Source: Streptomyces katrae
GTDB lineage: Bacteria; Actinomycetota; Actinomycetes; Streptomycetales; Streptomycetaceae
Direction of reading: 5' to 3'
Assembly: GCF_000717655.1 (NCBI RefSeq)
Contig: NZ_JNZY01000034.1
Span: 1 to 64,000 of the forward strand
DNA length: 64,000 bases
Shown here: piece by piece, positions 50,295 through 62,779 of the stretch
Layout of the letters: every line of letters begins with the position of its first letter
Numbering within the stretch: the stretch's first letter is position 1
Translations under genes and position numbers: made by a program
Notes under the pieces: model-generated
The model's input: only the letters and a program-made list of their open reading frames with translations
Database searches by the model: none
Told to the model about the DNA's origin: nothing

Positions 50295-51029
50295 CTAACG
50301 ACCGCGGGCGGACTCCGCCTCGATCACGTCCAGCACCTCACGGCCGAGATCGACCAGATACATGTGATCGCCCGGAAACTCCACATAGCTGAATTCGGCC
50401 GTGGTCGCCGCCTGCCACTGCCGGGCCTCTTCCGCGGTGACGAGTCCGTCGGAGTCGCCCCGCAGCGAGCAGATCGGGACCGACACGATTTCGTCGGTGC
50501 TCGGGACGTAGTTCTCGTGCATCTCGCAGTCGGCCTGCAGCACGGGCAGGATCAGTTCCCGCATTTCCGGGTGGTCGAGGGCCTCGTGCCGGAAGCCCGC
50601 GAACTCCTCGACCCTGGCGAGGAACTCATCGTCCTGGAGCCCGGTGGCCCGCCGCTCGCGCTGGGTCCACGGACCCGGCGAACCGCTGACGACCAGCCGC
50701 TCGACCTGCACCCCGCGCGCGGTCAGCAGGTGCACCAGCTCGTACGCGAGCACCGCGCCCAGGCTGTGCCCGAACAGCACGACCCGGGCGCCTTCGCCGA
50801 GGTCGGCGATGATGTCGTCGATCGATCCCTTGGCCGCCTCGGTGACGTTCCGGTACGGCTCCTCCAGGATCTTCCGCTCCCGGCCGGGCAGCTCGACCGA
50901 GGTGATGCGCCACCGGTCGGCGGACAGCTCCCGCCACGGGTGGAAGAACGAAGGACCTGCTCCTGCGAACGGCACGCACAGCAGCGTTGCCTGGTCCCCG
51001 TGTTCCGCGGACATGCCGGGCTCTGTCAC
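50295..51029 (-). CDS. Type II thioesterase
   Basis: An editing thioesterase of about 244 residues: CVPFAGAGPSFF, ELPGRERK, nucleophile elbow GHSLG, acid RGDSDGL and His in FPGDHMYL. Unlike the one at 40201 it has the standard Ser. The start is uncertain: GTG at 51029, ATG at 51014 and TTG at 51044 are all possible and none has a strong ribosome site. It follows the Thr-type NRPS by fewer than 70 bases on the same strand, so it is likely co-transcribed and clears misloaded PCPs. Confidence 0.88.
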   Translation of the reverse strand: MTEPGMSAEHGDQATLLCVPFAGAGPSFFHPWRELSADRWRITSVELPGRERKILEEPYRNVTEAAKGSIDDIIADLGEGARVVLFGHSLGAVLAYELVHLLTARGVQVERLVVSGSPGPWTQRERRATGLQDDEFLARVEEFAGFRHEALDHPEMRELILPVLQADCEMHENYVPSTDEIVSVPICSLRGDSDGLVTAEEARQWQAATTAEFSYVEFPGDHMYLVDLGREVLDVIEAESARGR

Positions 51030-51096
51030 CCCGACCAACCCCAATCATCCATTCGATCGTTTGTTGAAACAGTTCCGGGACACGGATGTCCGCTCG

Positions 51097-54000
51097 CTAC
51101 GCCAGCTTGCTGCCGACGACCTCGAAGAATTCGGCCACGGGTGCGGGCATGTGCATTTCGTGGTGCGTGGCGTGCACCTCGTGCACCTCGAAGGAACCGC
51201 CGACGTACTGGCGCCACAGGTGCGCGTACGACTTGTCCTCGAGCGCCGCGTGGAAATACAGCACGTCGCCGCGGTAGACCGGGGATTCGAAATCCATCAT
51301 GCGCTTCGTGTTGTTGGCCATGACCCTCGCCATGGTGTCGAGGAAGCCCTGCCGGTTGCCCATGCGGATGTACTGGCTGAAGTCGTCCTCGAGCTCCACC
51401 CGGTAGTCCGACGACTCCTTGCCGGCGTGTACCTCCGTGAACCCGTGCCCGCCCGGCTGGGCGTCCAGGATCGCCACGAAGGCGACCTCGTGCCCGAGCC
51501 GGTCCAGCGCGTCCGCGACGGCCTGCACGATGGTGCCGCCGTAGGACCAGCCGATGAGGTTGAAGGGACCTTCCGACTGGATCTTCAGCATCTCGGCGAC
51601 GTAGTCGTCGATCATCTCCTGCACGGAGCCCGCCAGCGTGTCGGCGCCGTCGGAGCCGCGGGACTGCAGGGCGTAGGCCGGCCGGTCCTGCAGGTGCGTG
51701 ACGAAGCTGTAGTACGCCCAGCCCAGCCCGCCGCCGCCGTGGAAGAACCACACCGGCGCCTTGCCCGTGCCGGGGTCGCTGTTGAGGGGCAGCACGACCG
51801 CGAACGAGTCGGCGTCGTCCGCGGGGACACCGCCGGCGAGCATCAGCGCGGCCAGCTCGGCCACCGTCGGGTACTTGATGACCGTCCTGATGGGAATGTC
51901 GATGTCGAACTCGTTGCGGATGCGGACGCTGAGCCGGGTCGCCAGCAGCGAGTGCCCGCCGAGCGCGAAGAAGCCGTCGTCGATGCCGACCTTCTCCAGG
52001 CCGAGCAGCTCGCTGTAGAGGGCGCACAGCTTCTGCTCGAAGGCGTTGCGCGGCTCCCGGCTGGACACGGTGTTCGTGTCCTCCGAGGGCAGTGCCCGCC
52101 GGTCGAGCTTGCCGTTCGAGGTCAGCGGGATCTCCGAAAGCGGAATCACCACGGAGGGCACCATGTAGTCCGGGAGGCGCTCGCGCATGTACTCGGACAG
52201 CTCGGCGATGAGCGCACCGGCCGGCTCGTCTTCGGACTCGGGCACGACGTAGCCCACGATGCGCTTGTCGTCCTCGTGGTTCTCGCGCACCACGATCACC
52301 GCCTGCGCCACATCCGGATGCCCGGCCAGCACGTTCTCGATCTCGCCCAGCTCGATCCGGAAACCACGGATCTTCACCTGGGTGTCCGCCCGCCCGACGT
52401 ACTCCAGCTGGCCGTTGCGGCTCCAGCGGACCAGGTCGCCGGAGCGGTACATCCGCTCGCCCGGCACGCCGAAGGGGCACGCGACGAACCGTCCCGCGGT
52501 CAGGTCCGGCCGGCCGTGGTACCCGCGGGCCAGGCCGTAGCCGGCCACGTACAGCTCGCCGGTCACGCCGGTGGGCGCCGGCAGGAGGTTCGAGTCCAGG
52601 ACGTAGGCGCGCAGGCCCGGGATGGCCGGGCCGATCACGCTGGCGCGGAAGCGGGCGGCGGAGTTCTCGTCCAGGTCGATGCGGGTGACGTGCACGGTCG
52701 TCTCGGTGATGCCGTACATGTTCACCAGCACCGGCGCGTCGTCGGCGTGGCGCTGGTACCAGTCCGCAAGGCGGTTCAGGTCGAGGGCCTCGCCGCCGAA
52801 CACCACGTACCGCAGTGCCAGGTCCTGGCCGGGGGCATCAGCGTCGGCCTGCACCAGCTGGTAGAAGGCCGAGGGCGTCTGGTTGAGGACGGTGACCCGC
52901 TCGCGGGCGAGCAGCCGGAGGAAGTCCCCCGGGGAGCGGGAGACGTCGTAGGGGACCACGACCAGGCGTCCGCCGTGCAGCAGCGGCCCCCACAGCTCCC
53001 ACACCGAGAAGTCGAAGGCGTAGGAGTGGAAGAGGGTCCACACGTCGTCCGCGCCGAAGGCGAAGTCCTCGGCGGCGCTGAAGAGCCCGACCACGTTGCT
53101 GTGCGGGATCAGCACGCCCTTGGGGCGGCCGGTCGACCCGGAGGTGTAGATCACGTACGCCGGGTGCTCGGGGCGCAGGGCCGTGCGGCGCTCGGCGTCG
53201 GTCAGGTCGGCGGCCGACTCCTCGGCGAAGGCACCGGCCCGGTCCAGGTGGATCAGCGGGAGGTCCTGGTCCAGCCCCTGCGCGGCGGCGTTCGAGCTGG
53301 TGGTGACCAGCAGGACCGGCTGGGCGTCCTGGACCATGTACGCGATGCGGTCGGCCGGGGAGTCGGGGTCGATCGGCAGATAGGCGCCGCCCGCCTTGAG
53401 CACCGCGAGCAGCGCGACGACCAGCTCGGCCGAGCGCTCCAGGCAGACCCCGACCAGGGACTCGGGGCCGACACCCTGGGCCACGAGGTGCCGCGCGAGC
53501 CGGTTGGCCCGGGCGTTGACCTCGCCGTACGTGAGCGCGTCACCCTCGTGGGACACCGCGACCACGTCCGCCCGCTGCGCGGCCTGGCGCTCGAACAGCT
53601 CGACCAGCGTGACGTCGGGAATGACGTTGCCGGCGGGGTTCACGTCCCGCACCAGCCGCTCGCGCTCCGCCCCGCTCAGGACGTCGACGTCCCCGATGCG
53701 CACGCTCGGATCGGCGGCCAGCTGCTCCAGCACCCGGACGAGCCGGGCGGCGATGACCTCGGCCGACTCGCGGTCGAACAGCTGGGTCGCGTACTGGAGG
53801 TCGCCCTGGAGCGCGCCCGACTCGTCCGCGGTCAGGCTGAAGAACAGGTCGACCATGGCGGTCGACGGGATGGCCTGCTCGAACTTCACGTCGAGCCCGG
53901 GGATCCCGAGGTCGGGCTTCTGGTAGCTCTGCCAGGCGAACATCACCTGGAACAGCGGCTGGTAGGAGGCGGAGCGCTCGGGGTTGATGGCCTCGACGAG

Positions 54001-54993
54001 CAGGTCGAACGGGACGTCCTGGTACTCGTAGGCGGTCAGCGCCTTGTCGCGCACCTGGGCGAGCAGCTCGGTGAACGCCGGGTTGCCGGAGAGGTCGGCC
54101 CGCAGCACCTGGGTGTTGACGAAGAAGCCGATCAGATCGGCCAGCGCCTCGTCGGTCCGGCCGGCGATCGGGGAGCCGATCGTCAGGTCGTCACCGCCGC
54201 CGAGCTTGCGCAGCAGTACCGCCAGCGCGCCCTGCAGGACCATCGACATGGACGCGCCGCGCTCGTCGGCCAGCTTCTGCAGGCCGGCCGCCACCTCCGC
54301 CGGCACGGAGAGGGCGATCGTCTCGCCGTGCGAGTTCGCCTCCGCGGGCCGCGGGCGGTCCGTCGGCAGGCTCAGCGGCTGCGGCACACCGTCGAGCTGC
54401 TTGCGCCAGTACTCGACCTGCTGCGCGGCGAGGCTTTCGGGGTCGGACACCTCGCCGAGCACCTCGCGCTGCCACTGCGCGTACTCCTTGTACTGCACGG
54501 GCAGCGGCTCCCACTGCGGCGCCTGGCCGTCCTGGCGGGCGGCGTAGGCGGCGATCAGGTCCCGCATCATCGGCGCGCTCGAGCTGCCGTCCGAGGCGAT
54601 GTGGTGGACGACCATGACCAGGACGTGCTCCTGGGGGGAGCAGCGCAGCAGGTGCGCCCGGAAGGGGAGTTCGCCCTCCAGGTCGAACCCGTGCGAGACG
54701 GCCTCGCCGATGGCGCGGGACATGTCCTCGGACGCCACCTCGGCCATCTGCACCTGCGGCGACGCCTCCGCCGGCGTCAGGATCCGCGAGTAGGGTTCGC
54801 CGTCGTCGTCCGTCGCGTACGTGGTGCGCAGGATCTCGTGCCGGTCGACCACGTCGCGGATCGCCGCGACGAGGGCGTCCTGGTCGAGGGATCCGGTCAG
54901 CCGGAACGCCGCCGAGATGTTGTAGGTCGCCGCCCCCCGCTCCAGCTGGTGCAGCAGCCACATACGACGTTGTGCGAATGACAGCGGAATCAT
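51097..54993 (-). CDS. NRPS C-A(Thr)-PCP-TE termination module
   Basis: A 1298-residue module. It starts in the C domain ([24 protein letters not shown] near 131). The A domain is complete ([11 protein letters not shown] near 618, [16 protein letters not shown] near 959). Its pocket residues, aligned by eye, read D-F-W-N-V-G-M-V-H-K, the well-known threonine code. The PCP has [12 protein letters not shown] near 1013 and the TE GWSYG near 1146, LDAQPGG and ATHHEM. It should add threonine and release the chain, by hydrolysis or by macrolactone formation. ATG at 54993 follows GGATG, 12 bases after the stop of the two-module NRPS, so it is co-transcribed and probably the next protein in the line. 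No docking domain is visible. Confidence 0.93.
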   Translation of the reverse strand: MIPLSFAQRRMWLLHQLERGAATYNISAAFRLTGSLDQDALVAAIRDVVDRHEILRTTYATDDDGEPYSRILTPAEASPQVQMAEVASEDMSRAIGEAVSHGFDLEGELPFRAHLLRCSPQEHVLVMVVHHIASDGSSSAPMMRDLIAAYAARQDGQAPQWEPLPVQYKEYAQWQREVLGEVSDPESLAAQQVEYWRKQLDGVPQPLSLPTDRPRPAEANSHGETIALSVPAEVAAGLQKLADERGASMSMVLQGALAVLLRKLGGGDDLTIGSPIAGRTDEALADLIGFFVNTQVLRADLSGNPAFTELLAQVRDKALTAYEYQDVPFDLLVEAINPERSASYQPLFQVMFAWQSYQKPDLGIPGLDVKFEQAIPSTAMVDLFFSLTADESGALQGDLQYATQLFDRESAEVIAARLVRVLEQLAADPSVRIGDVDVLSGAERERLVRDVNPAGNVIPDVTLVELFERQAAQRADVVAVSHEGDALTYGEVNARANRLARHLVAQGVGPESLVGVCLERSAELVVALLAVLKAGGAYLPIDPDSPADRIAYMVQDAQPVLLVTTSSNAAAQGLDQDLPLIHLDRAGAFAEESAADLTDAERRTALRPEHPAYVIYTSGSTGRPKGVLIPHSNVVGLFSAAEDFAFGADDVWTLFHSYAFDFSVWELWGPLLHGGRLVVVPYDVSRSPGDFLRLLARERVTVLNQTPSAFYQLVQADADAPGQDLALRYVVFGGEALDLNRLADWYQRHADDAPVLVNMYGITETTVHVTRIDLDENSAARFRASVIGPAIPGLRAYVLDSNLLPAPTGVTGELYVAGYGLARGYHGRPDLTAGRFVACPFGVPGERMYRSGDLVRWSRNGQLEYVGRADTQVKIRGFRIELGEIENVLAGHPDVAQAVIVVRENHEDDKRIVGYVVPESEDEPAGALIAELSEYMRERLPDYMVPSVVIPLSEIPLTSNGKLDRRALPSEDTNTVSSREPRNAFEQKLCALYSELLGLEKVGIDDGFFALGGHSLLATRLSVRIRNEFDIDIPIRTVIKYPTVAELAALMLAGGVPADDADSFAVVLPLNSDPGTGKAPVWFFHGGGGLGWAYYSFVTHLQDRPAYALQSRGSDGADTLAGSVQEMIDDYVAEMLKIQSEGPFNLIGWSYGGTIVQAVADALDRLGHEVAFVAILDAQPGGHGFTEVHAGKESSDYRVELEDDFSQYIRMGNRQGFLDTMARVMANNTKRMMDFESPVYRGDVLYFHAALEDKSYAHLWRQYVGGSFEVHEVHATHHEMHMPAPVAEFFEVVGSKLA

Positions 54994-55005
54994 TACTTCA
55001 CATCC

Positions 55006-58000
55006 TTACTTGGCGATCATCTGGCGCAGGCTGGGGCGACGGGGAGCGGCCGACTCCTGCGACCAGGCGGCGAGCGCGGCCACCGTCGGCAGGTCGAAGA
55101 TCTTCCGGATCGGTATCTCGATCCCCATCTCGGCGCGTGCCCGGCTGATCAGGCGAGTGGCGAGCAGCGAGTGCCCGCCGAGCTCGAAGAAGCCGTCGTC
55201 GATGCCGATCCGCTCCACGCCAAGCACCTCGGCGAACAGCTTGGCCAGAGTCTCCTCGCGCGGGGTTCGAGGCGCCCTGTAGGAGGCGCCGTTGTACTCC
55301 GGCTCCGGCAGCGCGGCGCGGTCCAGCTTTCCGTTCGGGGCGAGCGGCAGCCGGTCGAGGAACATGAAGGCGGCCGGCACCATGAAGTCCGGCAGCCGCT
55401 CCGAGACGAAGCCGTGCAGCTCCTTCCTCGACGGGCCGGAGCCTTCGCCGGCCTTCGTGTCCTCGCCGGTGACGACTGGCACGACGTACGCGACCAGCTG
55501 CTTGCTTGAGCTGCCGGCGCGCCCCTCGCAGGCGATGACGACGGCCTGCGCGACCCCGGGGTGCGCCGTGACCGCGGCCTCGACCTCGCCGGGCTCGACG
55601 CGGAAGCCGCGCACCTTGACCTGCGCGTCTCCGCGGCCCGCGTACTCCAGGGCGCCGTCGGCGTTCCAGCGGGCCAGGTCGCCGGTGCGGTACATGCGCG
55701 CGCCGGACGGGCCGAACGGGTCGGCGACGAAGCGCTCGGCGGTCAGGTCGGGACGGCCGTGGTAACCGCGGCCCACGCTGCCGCCGACGTACAGCTCGCC
55801 GACCGCGCCGGGCGGCAGCGGGGTCAGGCCGGGGCCGAGGACGTAGGCCCGCATGTTGCCGAGCGGGGTGCCGACGGGAGTGCTGCCCGTCCCTGCCTGC
55901 ATGTCGCCGTCGACGGTGAAGGTGGTGGCGTAGAACGACTCGCTCTGCCCGTAGGCGTTGACGACCCGTACGCCGGGGAAGGCCTTCCGCGTCTTCTCGA
56001 CGAGCGAGGAGGGCAGGGCCTCGCCGGCGAAGACGACCGTCTCCACGCTGGTGCGGCCGGAGATCTCGTCGACGAGTTCGGCGAAGGCGGACGGCACGGT
56101 GGAGATGACGCTGCCGCTCCAGCCCTCCCGCTCGCCCAGGACCAGGACGTCGCGGACCACTTCGACGACGCCGCCGCAGGCGAGGGTCGTGAAGATCTCG
56201 AACGCCGAGACGTCGAAGTTGACCGAGGTGCCCGCGAGGAGCCGCTTGCCCGGCTCCATGCCCACGCGGGAGGCCAGCCGCAGCACACCGTTGACCACGC
56301 CCGCGTGGGTGATGGCGACGCCCTTGGGCTTGCCCGTGGAGCCGGAGGTGTACATGACGTACGCCAGCTGGTCCGCGTGGAGCGGCAGACCGAGGCCGGT
56401 GCCGTCTGCGGACAGGTCGAGCCTGTCGAGGAACACGTCCGGGGCGTCGTGCTCCGGCAGCACCCCGACCGTCGTGGAGTCCGTCAGGACCAGGCGCGGC
56501 CGGGCCTCCCCGAGGATGGCCTCGAGGCGGTGGCTGGGGTACTTGGGGTCGACCGGCAGGTACGCGCCGCCCGCCTTCAGGACCGCGAGCAGCGCGACCA
56601 CCAGGTCGGCCGACCGCGGCAGCGACACCGCGACCACCGACTCCGGGCCCACCCCGCGTCCGGCCAGTTCGCGCGCCAGGCGGTTGGCCCGGGCGTCCAG
56701 CTCGCGGTACGTGAGCGACTCGCCCTCGGCGACCACGGCGACCTCGTCCGGGGTCCGCGCCGCCTGTGCCTCGACGAGCTCGCCGACCGTGACGTCCGGA
56801 GTGGGGACGGCCGTGTCGTTGAACCCGGTGAGCAGCCGGTCGCGTTCGGCCGGATCCAGGATGTCGACCTCCGCGACCTTCAGGTCGGGGCGGGCCGCCA
56901 GCTGACGCAGGATCCGCACGAGGCGGGCCGCGAGCACCTCCACGGCGTCCTGCTCGAAGACGCCCTGCGTGTACTGGAGGATGAAGTGGAGGTGCGGGTC
57001 GACCGCCGCCATCAGGGTGAGCGGGTAGTTGGTGCCCGTGGCCGCGCGCAGGCCCGTGAAGGCGATCCCGTCCGCGGCGTCGGAGGCGGCGCCGATGGCC
57101 TCCTCGTCGACCGGGTACGACTCGAAGACGACCAGCGTGTCGAAGAGGGACTTCAGGCCGACGGACTGCTGGATCTCCGTGAGCCCGTGGTAGTGGTGGT
57201 CCAGGAGACGGGCCTGCCGGCCCTGCAGCCGGGTGAGGACCTCGGCGAGGGTGTCGCCGGGCCCGTACTCGACGCGTACGGGAAGGGTGTTGATGAACAT
57301 CCCGACGATCGAGTCGACGTCCGTCACCTCGGGCGGGCGCCCGGAGACGGTGGCGCCGAGCACCACGTCCTGGCGGCCGGTGAGCTGGCCGAGCAGCAGC
57401 GCCCAGGCACCCTGGACCAGGGTGTTGACGGTGACGCCCAGCTCGGTGGCGCGCCGGCCCAGGGCGCGGGCCTCGTCCTCGGGGAGCGTGATGTCGACCT
57501 GGCCGACACCCTCGCCCTTGCCTTCGGACCCGGGGGCGAGCAGGGTCGGCTCCTCGACGCCTTCCAGCTCGGCCGCCCACACCCGGGCGGTCTCCTCCTG
57601 GTCCTGGCGGGCGCGCCAGGACAGGAACTCGCCGAAGTCCCGGGTCGCGGGCAGCCCGGACGGGTCGCCGTGGGACGCGTAGAGCAGCAGCAGGTCCTGC
57701 ATGAGCAGGGGCATGGACCAGCCGTCGATGAGCACGTGGTGGGCGGTCATCACGAGCTCGGCGCGGCCGTGCTCGAGGACGGCGAGCGCCACGCGGATGA
57801 GCGGCGGGGTGGCCACGTCGAAGTGGGCGCCGCGGTCCTCGGCGAGGAACGCCTCGAACTGCTCGGTCCGCTCGGCCTCGTCGAGGGCGGTCAGGTCGAG
57901 GTGCTGCCACGGCAGCGACACCGTCTCCGGCACGACCTGCACCACGTCGCCGTCCGCCCGGTTGACGAACGCCGCGCGGAGGCTGGGGTGTCGCGCCAGC

Positions 58001-61000
58001 AGGGCCTGCGCGGCCCGGTGCATCCGCTCCGGGTCGACGTCGCCGGACAGGTGGAACACCAGCTGCATGTGGTAGGCGTCGAACTCGGCGCCGGCCAGCA
58101 TCGTGTGGAAGAGCATCCCGGACTGCACCGGGGTCGTCGGCCAGATCCGGCACAGCTTGCCGAACTGCGCCTCCCAGGTGTCGATCTCCTGCTGGCCCAC
58201 CTCGACCAGGGGCGCGTCGCTCGGGGTCAGGCCGCCGGCCTCGGGGGTCGCGGCGTGCCGCGCCAGGGCGGTCAGCGCCTCGACCCACAGGCCGGCCAGC
58301 TCGGTGACCTCGTCGCGGGTGAGCACGCCGGTCGGGAAGCCGAAGTAGGCGGTCAGCTCGTCGCCTGCGGCCACGGCGTTGATCTCCAGCGCCGACAGCA
58401 CCGGCATGTCCGCGTCGGGCGCGGCGATCAGGTCCCGGTGCGTGGTGTCCGGCGCCCAGCCGAGGCCCCGCAGCTCCTCGGGGATGTCCGCGCTGGATGC
58501 CCGGCCGAGGTAGTTGAAGCCGATCCGCGGCTCCCGCCGGCCCGCGAGCGCGGCGGCGGTCTCCGTGTTGAGGTGGCGCAGCAGGCCGTAGCCCACGCCG
58601 TTGTCCGGCACGGCGCGCAGCTGTTCCTTGACGGCCTTGACCGCCCGGCCGGCGGCGGGGCCGCCGGCGAACGCGTCCGCGACGTCGATGCCCGCCAGGT
58701 CCAGCTTCACCGGGTACATCGCGGTGAACCAGCCGATCGTGCCGGACAGGTCGGCGCCGGGCACGAGGTGGTCCTCGCGGCCGTGGCCTTCGAGCCGGAC
58801 CAGCGTCGAGGCCCCGGACACGCCGCGCGTCCGGCGCCACTGCGCGAGCGCCAGCGCCAGGCCGGTCAGCAGCCCGTCGTCGACGCCGCCGCGGAACACC
58901 GCGGGCACCGTGTCGAGCAGGGTCGCGGTGACGTCGGCCGGCACCTGGATGCGTACCGTGTCCACGGTGGCCGTGACATCGCGCGCCGGGTCCACGTCCC
59001 GGGCGCCGAGCACGGGCTCGTCGCCGCTGAGCATCTCCTGCCACACGGGCAGTTCCGCCACCCGCTCCGGGGTGGCCGCCTCGTCGGCCAGGGCGTGCAT
59101 CCACCGGCGCAGCGAGGTGCTCTCCGGGGCCGCTTCCGGGGCGAGGCCCTCGCGGACCCGCTTCCACGCGGCGGCCAGGTCCGGCACCAGGATGCGCCAG
59201 GACACGCCGTCGACGACCAGGTGGTGCAGCACGATCAGCAGGCGGTCCGCCTCGTCGGCGGAGGTGAGCCACACGAACTGGGCCATGACGCCCGCGTCCG
59301 GGTCGAGCCGGTCCGCGGCCGCGTCCAGCTCGGCCTGCACGTCGGTGCCGGCGTAGCGGACCTCGTGCACCAGCGCGCCGGCGTCCACGCTGCCGACGGG
59401 CTCCATGCGCAGGCCCGGCTCCGCCCGGTCGAGGCGGGAGCGCAGCACGTCGTGCCGGTCCAGCACGGCCTGGAGCGTGGCGAGGAGACCCGTACGGTCG
59501 ATGTCCTCGGGCAGGGTGAGCAGCGCGGACATGCAGAACCGGCCGGTTCCGCCGCCGAGGCCCAGCACGTGCGCGCCCGTCGGGGGCAGCGGGGCCCAGC
59601 CCACGCCGCCGCCCGGCAGCTCGGCCAGGACGACCCGCTCCTCTTCCTTCCGGCCCTCGACCAGTTCCGCGAGGCGGGCGACCGTGCGCTGCTCGAAGAT
59701 CTCCCGGGTGCTGACCACGACGCCGCGCGTCTTGGCGCGCGCCACGACCTGGATCGAGCGGATGCTGTCGCCGCCGCTGGTGAAGAAGTCGTCGTCGATG
59801 CCGACCTGCTCGGTGCCGAGCACGTCCGCGTACACCTCGGCCAGGACCCGCTCGGCCTCGCTCCGCGGGGCCCGGTACTCGGTGCGGGCGAACTCCGGCT
59901 CGGGCAGGGCGGCCCGGTCCAGCTTTCCGTTCGCGTTCAGGGGCAGCCGGTCCAGCACCATGATCAGCGCGGGCACCATGTAGTCCGGCAGCCTCTTGGC
60001 CACGAACCGCTGCAGGTCCGCGGAGGAGAGAGCGGCGTCCGGGGCGGCTTCGCCGTCGGCGGCGCCCGCCGGAGCCACATAGCCGACCAGCCGCGCGGTG
60101 CCGGTGTGGTCCTCGCGGACGGTGACCACGGCCTGGCCGACCGCGGGGTGCCGGCCGAGGGCCGCCTCGATCTCGGTCGGCTCGACACGGATGCCGTTGA
60201 CCTTCACCTGGTTGTCGGCGCGGCCCGCGTACTTCAGCCTGCCGTTCTCGTCCCACTGGGCCAGGTCACCGGTGCGGTACATGCGCGCGCCGGCGGGACC
60301 GAAGGGGGACGCGACGAACCGCTCCGCGGTGATGGCGCCGTTGCCGTGGTAGCCGCGGGCGATCAGACCGCCGACGTACAGTTCGCCGATCACACCGGGC
60401 GCGACCGGGGTGAGCTCCGGCCCGAGCACATAGGTGTGCATGTTGGCCAGGGGCACACCGACCGGTACCGCACCGGTCTCGTCCGACTCCTGCGGGAGCG
60501 TGTGCGTGGCGGCGTAGAAGCTTTCCGTCTGGCCGTAGGCGTTGACGACTCGGACGTCGGGCAGGGCGCGGCGCACCTTGCGGACCAGGTCGGCCGAGAG
60601 GGCCTCGCCGGCGAAGACGACGGTTTTCACGTCGAGTTCGAGGCTGCCGGGGGCGTCGGTGATCTGGTCGAGCAGCGCGGAGAACACCGCGGGCACGGCG
60701 CTGATGGTGGTGCCCGACCAGCTGCCGCGCTCGCCGAGTTCGAGTACGTCGCGGACGACCTCGACGCTCGCACCGGCGGTCAGCGCGGTGAAGATCTCGA
60801 ACACGGAGACGTCGAAGTTCACCGAGGTCGCGGCGAGCATCCGGGAGCCCGCCTCGACCTGCACGGTCCGGCGCAGGTCCTGCACACCGTTGACCACGCT
60901 GCCGTGGGTGATGGCGACGCCCTTGGGCGTGCCGGTCGACCCGGACGTGAACATCACGTAGGCCAGGTTGTCCGGCCCGATCCGGACGTCCGGGGCCTCC

Positions 61001-62769
61001 ACGGCCCGGCCCTCGAGGCTCAGGTCGTTGAGGTGGAGCACCGGCTGGCGGCACTTGGCCACGGCCGGCGCCGTCTGGTAGTCGGTCAGCACCAGGGCGG
61101 GGTCGGCCGTGTCGAGCAGCAGGTCGATCCGCGCGGCCGGGTAGTTGGGGTCGATCGGCAGGTAGGCGCCGCCGGCCTTGAGCACGGCGAGGAGCGCGAC
61201 CACGAGTTCCGCGGTCCGCGGCAGTGCCACGGCGACCAGGACGTCCGGCCCGACCCCGCGGTCCCGCAGGACCGCGGCCAGCCGGTTGGCGCGGGCGTCG
61301 AGGTCCCGGTACGACAGCGTGGTCGCTGCGGACACCACCGCGGTCGCGTCCGGCGTCTGCGCCGCCTGGGCGGCGACGAGCTCGGGCACCGTGGTGCCGC
61401 GCACCGCTGCCGTCGTCTCGTTCAGCTTGGTCAGCCAGTTGCGTTCGGCGTCGGTGAGCACGTCGACCCCGCCGAGCCGCGTCCCCGGGTCGGCGACCAC
61501 CTGGCGCAGCACGCGCACGTAGCGGTCGACGAGGCTCTGGGCCGTGGCGTGGTCGAACAGCTCGGTCGCGTACTCCAGGCGCCCGTAGGCGCCCCCGGCC
61601 GGGGCCGGGACGATGTTGAAGAACAGTTCGAACTTGGCGGTGCCGGTGCCCGCCGGGACGGGGGTGATGCGCAGTCCCGGCATCTCGATCTGCGACCACT
61701 CGAACTGCCAGGCCAGCATGACCTGGAACAGCGGCTGGTAGGCGGTGGTGCGGTCCGGGCTCAGCAGCTCGACCAGGCGCTCGAACGGCACGTCCTGGTT
61801 GTCGTACGCGGCGAGGGCCCGGTCGCGGACCTGGTCCAGCAGGTCGCCGAACGAGGGGTTGTGTGACAGGTCGACGCGCAGCACCCAGGTGTTGGCGAAG
61901 AAGCCGATCAGGTCGTCGAGCTGTTCGTCGGCGCGCCCCTCGATCGGGCTGCCGATGGTCAGGTCGTTGCCGGCGCCGAGGTGGTGCAGGAGCACCGCGA
62001 GCACGGTCTGGGCGACCATGGGCGCGGTGGCGCCGTGCGCCCCGGCGAGCTTCGCGACTCCGGCGAGGAGCTCCGGTTCCAGCTCGAAGTCGACGTGGCC
62101 GCCGCGGTGGTCGGCCGCCGTCGGCCGCGGCCGGTCCAGCGGGAGCTGGACCGGCTGCGGGACCCCGGCCAGTTCGGTGCGCCAGTAGTCCAGCTGCGCC
62201 GCGGCGACGCTGTCCGGGTCCTCCTCGTCACCGAGGACCTCGCGCTGCCACAGCGTGTAGTCCTTGTACTGGATCGGAAGAGGAGTCCACTGCGGCGCAC
62301 CGCCCTGCCGGCGGGCGGAGTACGCCGACAGCAGGTCCCGCATGAAGGGCGCCATCGACGCCCCGTCCGCGGCGATGTGGTGGATCACGAAGACCACCAC
62401 GTGCTCCTGCGGGGAGATCCGCAGCACGGTCGTCCGCAGCGGGAGTTCCGTGTCGAGGTCGAAGCCTTCGCACGCGGCCTCGGCGGCCGCCGCCTCCACC
62501 GCGTCCGCGGCCACGTCGGCCACCCGGAACTGGAGGGGGGCCTCCTGCGCGGGCACGATCCGCTGCTCCGGGGTGCCGTCGGCGTTCTCGGCGATCAGGG
62601 TGCGCAGACTCTCGTGCCGGGTGACGACGTCCGTCACCGCCGCGGCCAGGGCCGCCGTGTCCAGCGGCCCGTCCAGGCGCAGCACGAACGGGATGTTGTA
62701 GGTCGCGGACGGGCCTTCCAGACGGTGGAGGAACCACAGCCGACGCTGTGCGAAGGACAACGGGATCAT
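55006..62769 (-). CDS. NRPS C-A-PCP-E-C-A-PCP, two modules with identical piperazate-like codes
   Basis: A 2587-residue bimodular subunit. Module 1: C (HHIAADG near 130), A ([11 protein letters not shown] near 610), PCP with GGDSIRS near 996 (the GGDS form that precedes E domains) and E ([10 protein letters not shown] near 1183, [19 protein letters not shown]). Module 2: C (HHVLIDGWS near 1676), A ([11 protein letters not shown] near 2143) and PCP ([10 protein letters not shown] near 2530). Both A domains give the same pocket reading D-V-F-S-V-A-A-Y-A-K, which, as far as I recall, is the pattern reported for piperazic acid. So a D-piperazate/L-piperazate pair is expected. ATG at 62769 is 10 bases after the stop of the upstream NRPS. 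Genes for piperazate synthesis (KtzI/KtzT-like) are not in the window and would lie to the right. Confidence 0.92.
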   Translation of the reverse strand: MIPLSFAQRRLWFLHRLEGPSATYNIPFVLRLDGPLDTAALAAAVTDVVTRHESLRTLIAENADGTPEQRIVPAQEAPLQFRVADVAADAVEAAAAEAACEGFDLDTELPLRTTVLRISPQEHVVVFVIHHIAADGASMAPFMRDLLSAYSARRQGGAPQWTPLPIQYKDYTLWQREVLGDEEDPDSVAAAQLDYWRTELAGVPQPVQLPLDRPRPTAADHRGGHVDFELEPELLAGVAKLAGAHGATAPMVAQTVLAVLLHHLGAGNDLTIGSPIEGRADEQLDDLIGFFANTWVLRVDLSHNPSFGDLLDQVRDRALAAYDNQDVPFERLVELLSPDRTTAYQPLFQVMLAWQFEWSQIEMPGLRITPVPAGTGTAKFELFFNIVPAPAGGAYGRLEYATELFDHATAQSLVDRYVRVLRQVVADPGTRLGGVDVLTDAERNWLTKLNETTAAVRGTTVPELVAAQAAQTPDATAVVSAATTLSYRDLDARANRLAAVLRDRGVGPDVLVAVALPRTAELVVALLAVLKAGGAYLPIDPNYPAARIDLLLDTADPALVLTDYQTAPAVAKCRQPVLHLNDLSLEGRAVEAPDVRIGPDNLAYVMFTSGSTGTPKGVAITHGSVVNGVQDLRRTVQVEAGSRMLAATSVNFDVSVFEIFTALTAGASVEVVRDVLELGERGSWSGTTISAVPAVFSALLDQITDAPGSLELDVKTVVFAGEALSADLVRKVRRALPDVRVVNAYGQTESFYAATHTLPQESDETGAVPVGVPLANMHTYVLGPELTPVAPGVIGELYVGGLIARGYHGNGAITAERFVASPFGPAGARMYRTGDLAQWDENGRLKYAGRADNQVKVNGIRVEPTEIEAALGRHPAVGQAVVTVREDHTGTARLVGYVAPAGAADGEAAPDAALSSADLQRFVAKRLPDYMVPALIMVLDRLPLNANGKLDRAALPEPEFARTEYRAPRSEAERVLAEVYADVLGTEQVGIDDDFFTSGGDSIRSIQVVARAKTRGVVVSTREIFEQRTVARLAELVEGRKEEERVVLAELPGGGVGWAPLPPTGAHVLGLGGGTGRFCMSALLTLPEDIDRTGLLATLQAVLDRHDVLRSRLDRAEPGLRMEPVGSVDAGALVHEVRYAGTDVQAELDAAADRLDPDAGVMAQFVWLTSADEADRLLIVLHHLVVDGVSWRILVPDLAAAWKRVREGLAPEAAPESTSLRRWMHALADEAATPERVAELPVWQEMLSGDEPVLGARDVDPARDVTATVDTVRIQVPADVTATLLDTVPAVFRGGVDDGLLTGLALALAQWRRTRGVSGASTLVRLEGHGREDHLVPGADLSGTIGWFTAMYPVKLDLAGIDVADAFAGGPAAGRAVKAVKEQLRAVPDNGVGYGLLRHLNTETAAALAGRREPRIGFNYLGRASSADIPEELRGLGWAPDTTHRDLIAAPDADMPVLSALEINAVAAGDELTAYFGFPTGVLTRDEVTELAGLWVEALTALARHAATPEAGGLTPSDAPLVEVGQQEIDTWEAQFGKLCRIWPTTPVQSGMLFHTMLAGAEFDAYHMQLVFHLSGDVDPERMHRAAQALLARHPSLRAAFVNRADGDVVQVVPETVSLPWQHLDLTALDEAERTEQFEAFLAEDRGAHFDVATPPLIRVALAVLEHGRAELVMTAHHVLIDGWSMPLLMQDLLLLYASHGDPSGLPATRDFGEFLSWRARQDQEETARVWAAELEGVEEPTLLAPGSEGKGEGVGQVDITLPEDEARALGRRATELGVTVNTLVQGAWALLLGQLTGRQDVVLGATVSGRPPEVTDVDSIVGMFINTLPVRVEYGPGDTLAEVLTRLQGRQARLLDHHYHGLTEIQQSVGLKSLFDTLVVFESYPVDEEAIGAASDAADGIAFTGLRAATGTNYPLTLMAAVDPHLHFILQYTQGVFEQDAVEVLAARLVRILRQLAARPDLKVAEVDILDPAERDRLLTGFNDTAVPTPDVTVGELVEAQAARTPDEVAVVAEGESLTYRELDARANRLARELAGRGVGPESVVAVSLPRSADLVVALLAVLKAGGAYLPVDPKYPSHRLEAILGEARPRLVLTDSTTVGVLPEHDAPDVFLDRLDLSADGTGLGLPLHADQLAYVMYTSGSTGKPKGVAITHAGVVNGVLRLASRVGMEPGKRLLAGTSVNFDVSAFEIFTTLACGGVVEVVRDVLVLGEREGWSGSVISTVPSAFAELVDEISGRTSVETVVFAGEALPSSLVEKTRKAFPGVRVVNAYGQSESFYATTFTVDGDMQAGTGSTPVGTPLGNMRAYVLGPGLTPLPPGAVGELYVGGSVGRGYHGRPDLTAERFVADPFGPSGARMYRTGDLARWNADGALEYAGRGDAQVKVRGFRVEPGEVEAAVTAHPGVAQAVVIACEGRAGSSSKQLVAYVVPVVTGEDTKAGEGSGPSRKELHGFVSERLPDFMVPAAFMFLDRLPLAPNGKLDRAALPEPEYNGASYRAPRTPREETLAKLFAEVLGVERIGIDDGFFELGGHSLLATRLISRARAEMGIEIPIRKIFDLPTVAALAAWSQESAAPRRPSLRQMIAK

Positions 62770-62779
62770 CGACGTACTC

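Noticed and set aside
50644..54981. Plus-strand frame of 1445 codons opposite the Thr NRPS
   Set aside because: Antisense shadow without motifs; the minus strand holds all NRPS core motifs. The same applies to other long plus-strand frames from 18 to 63 kb.
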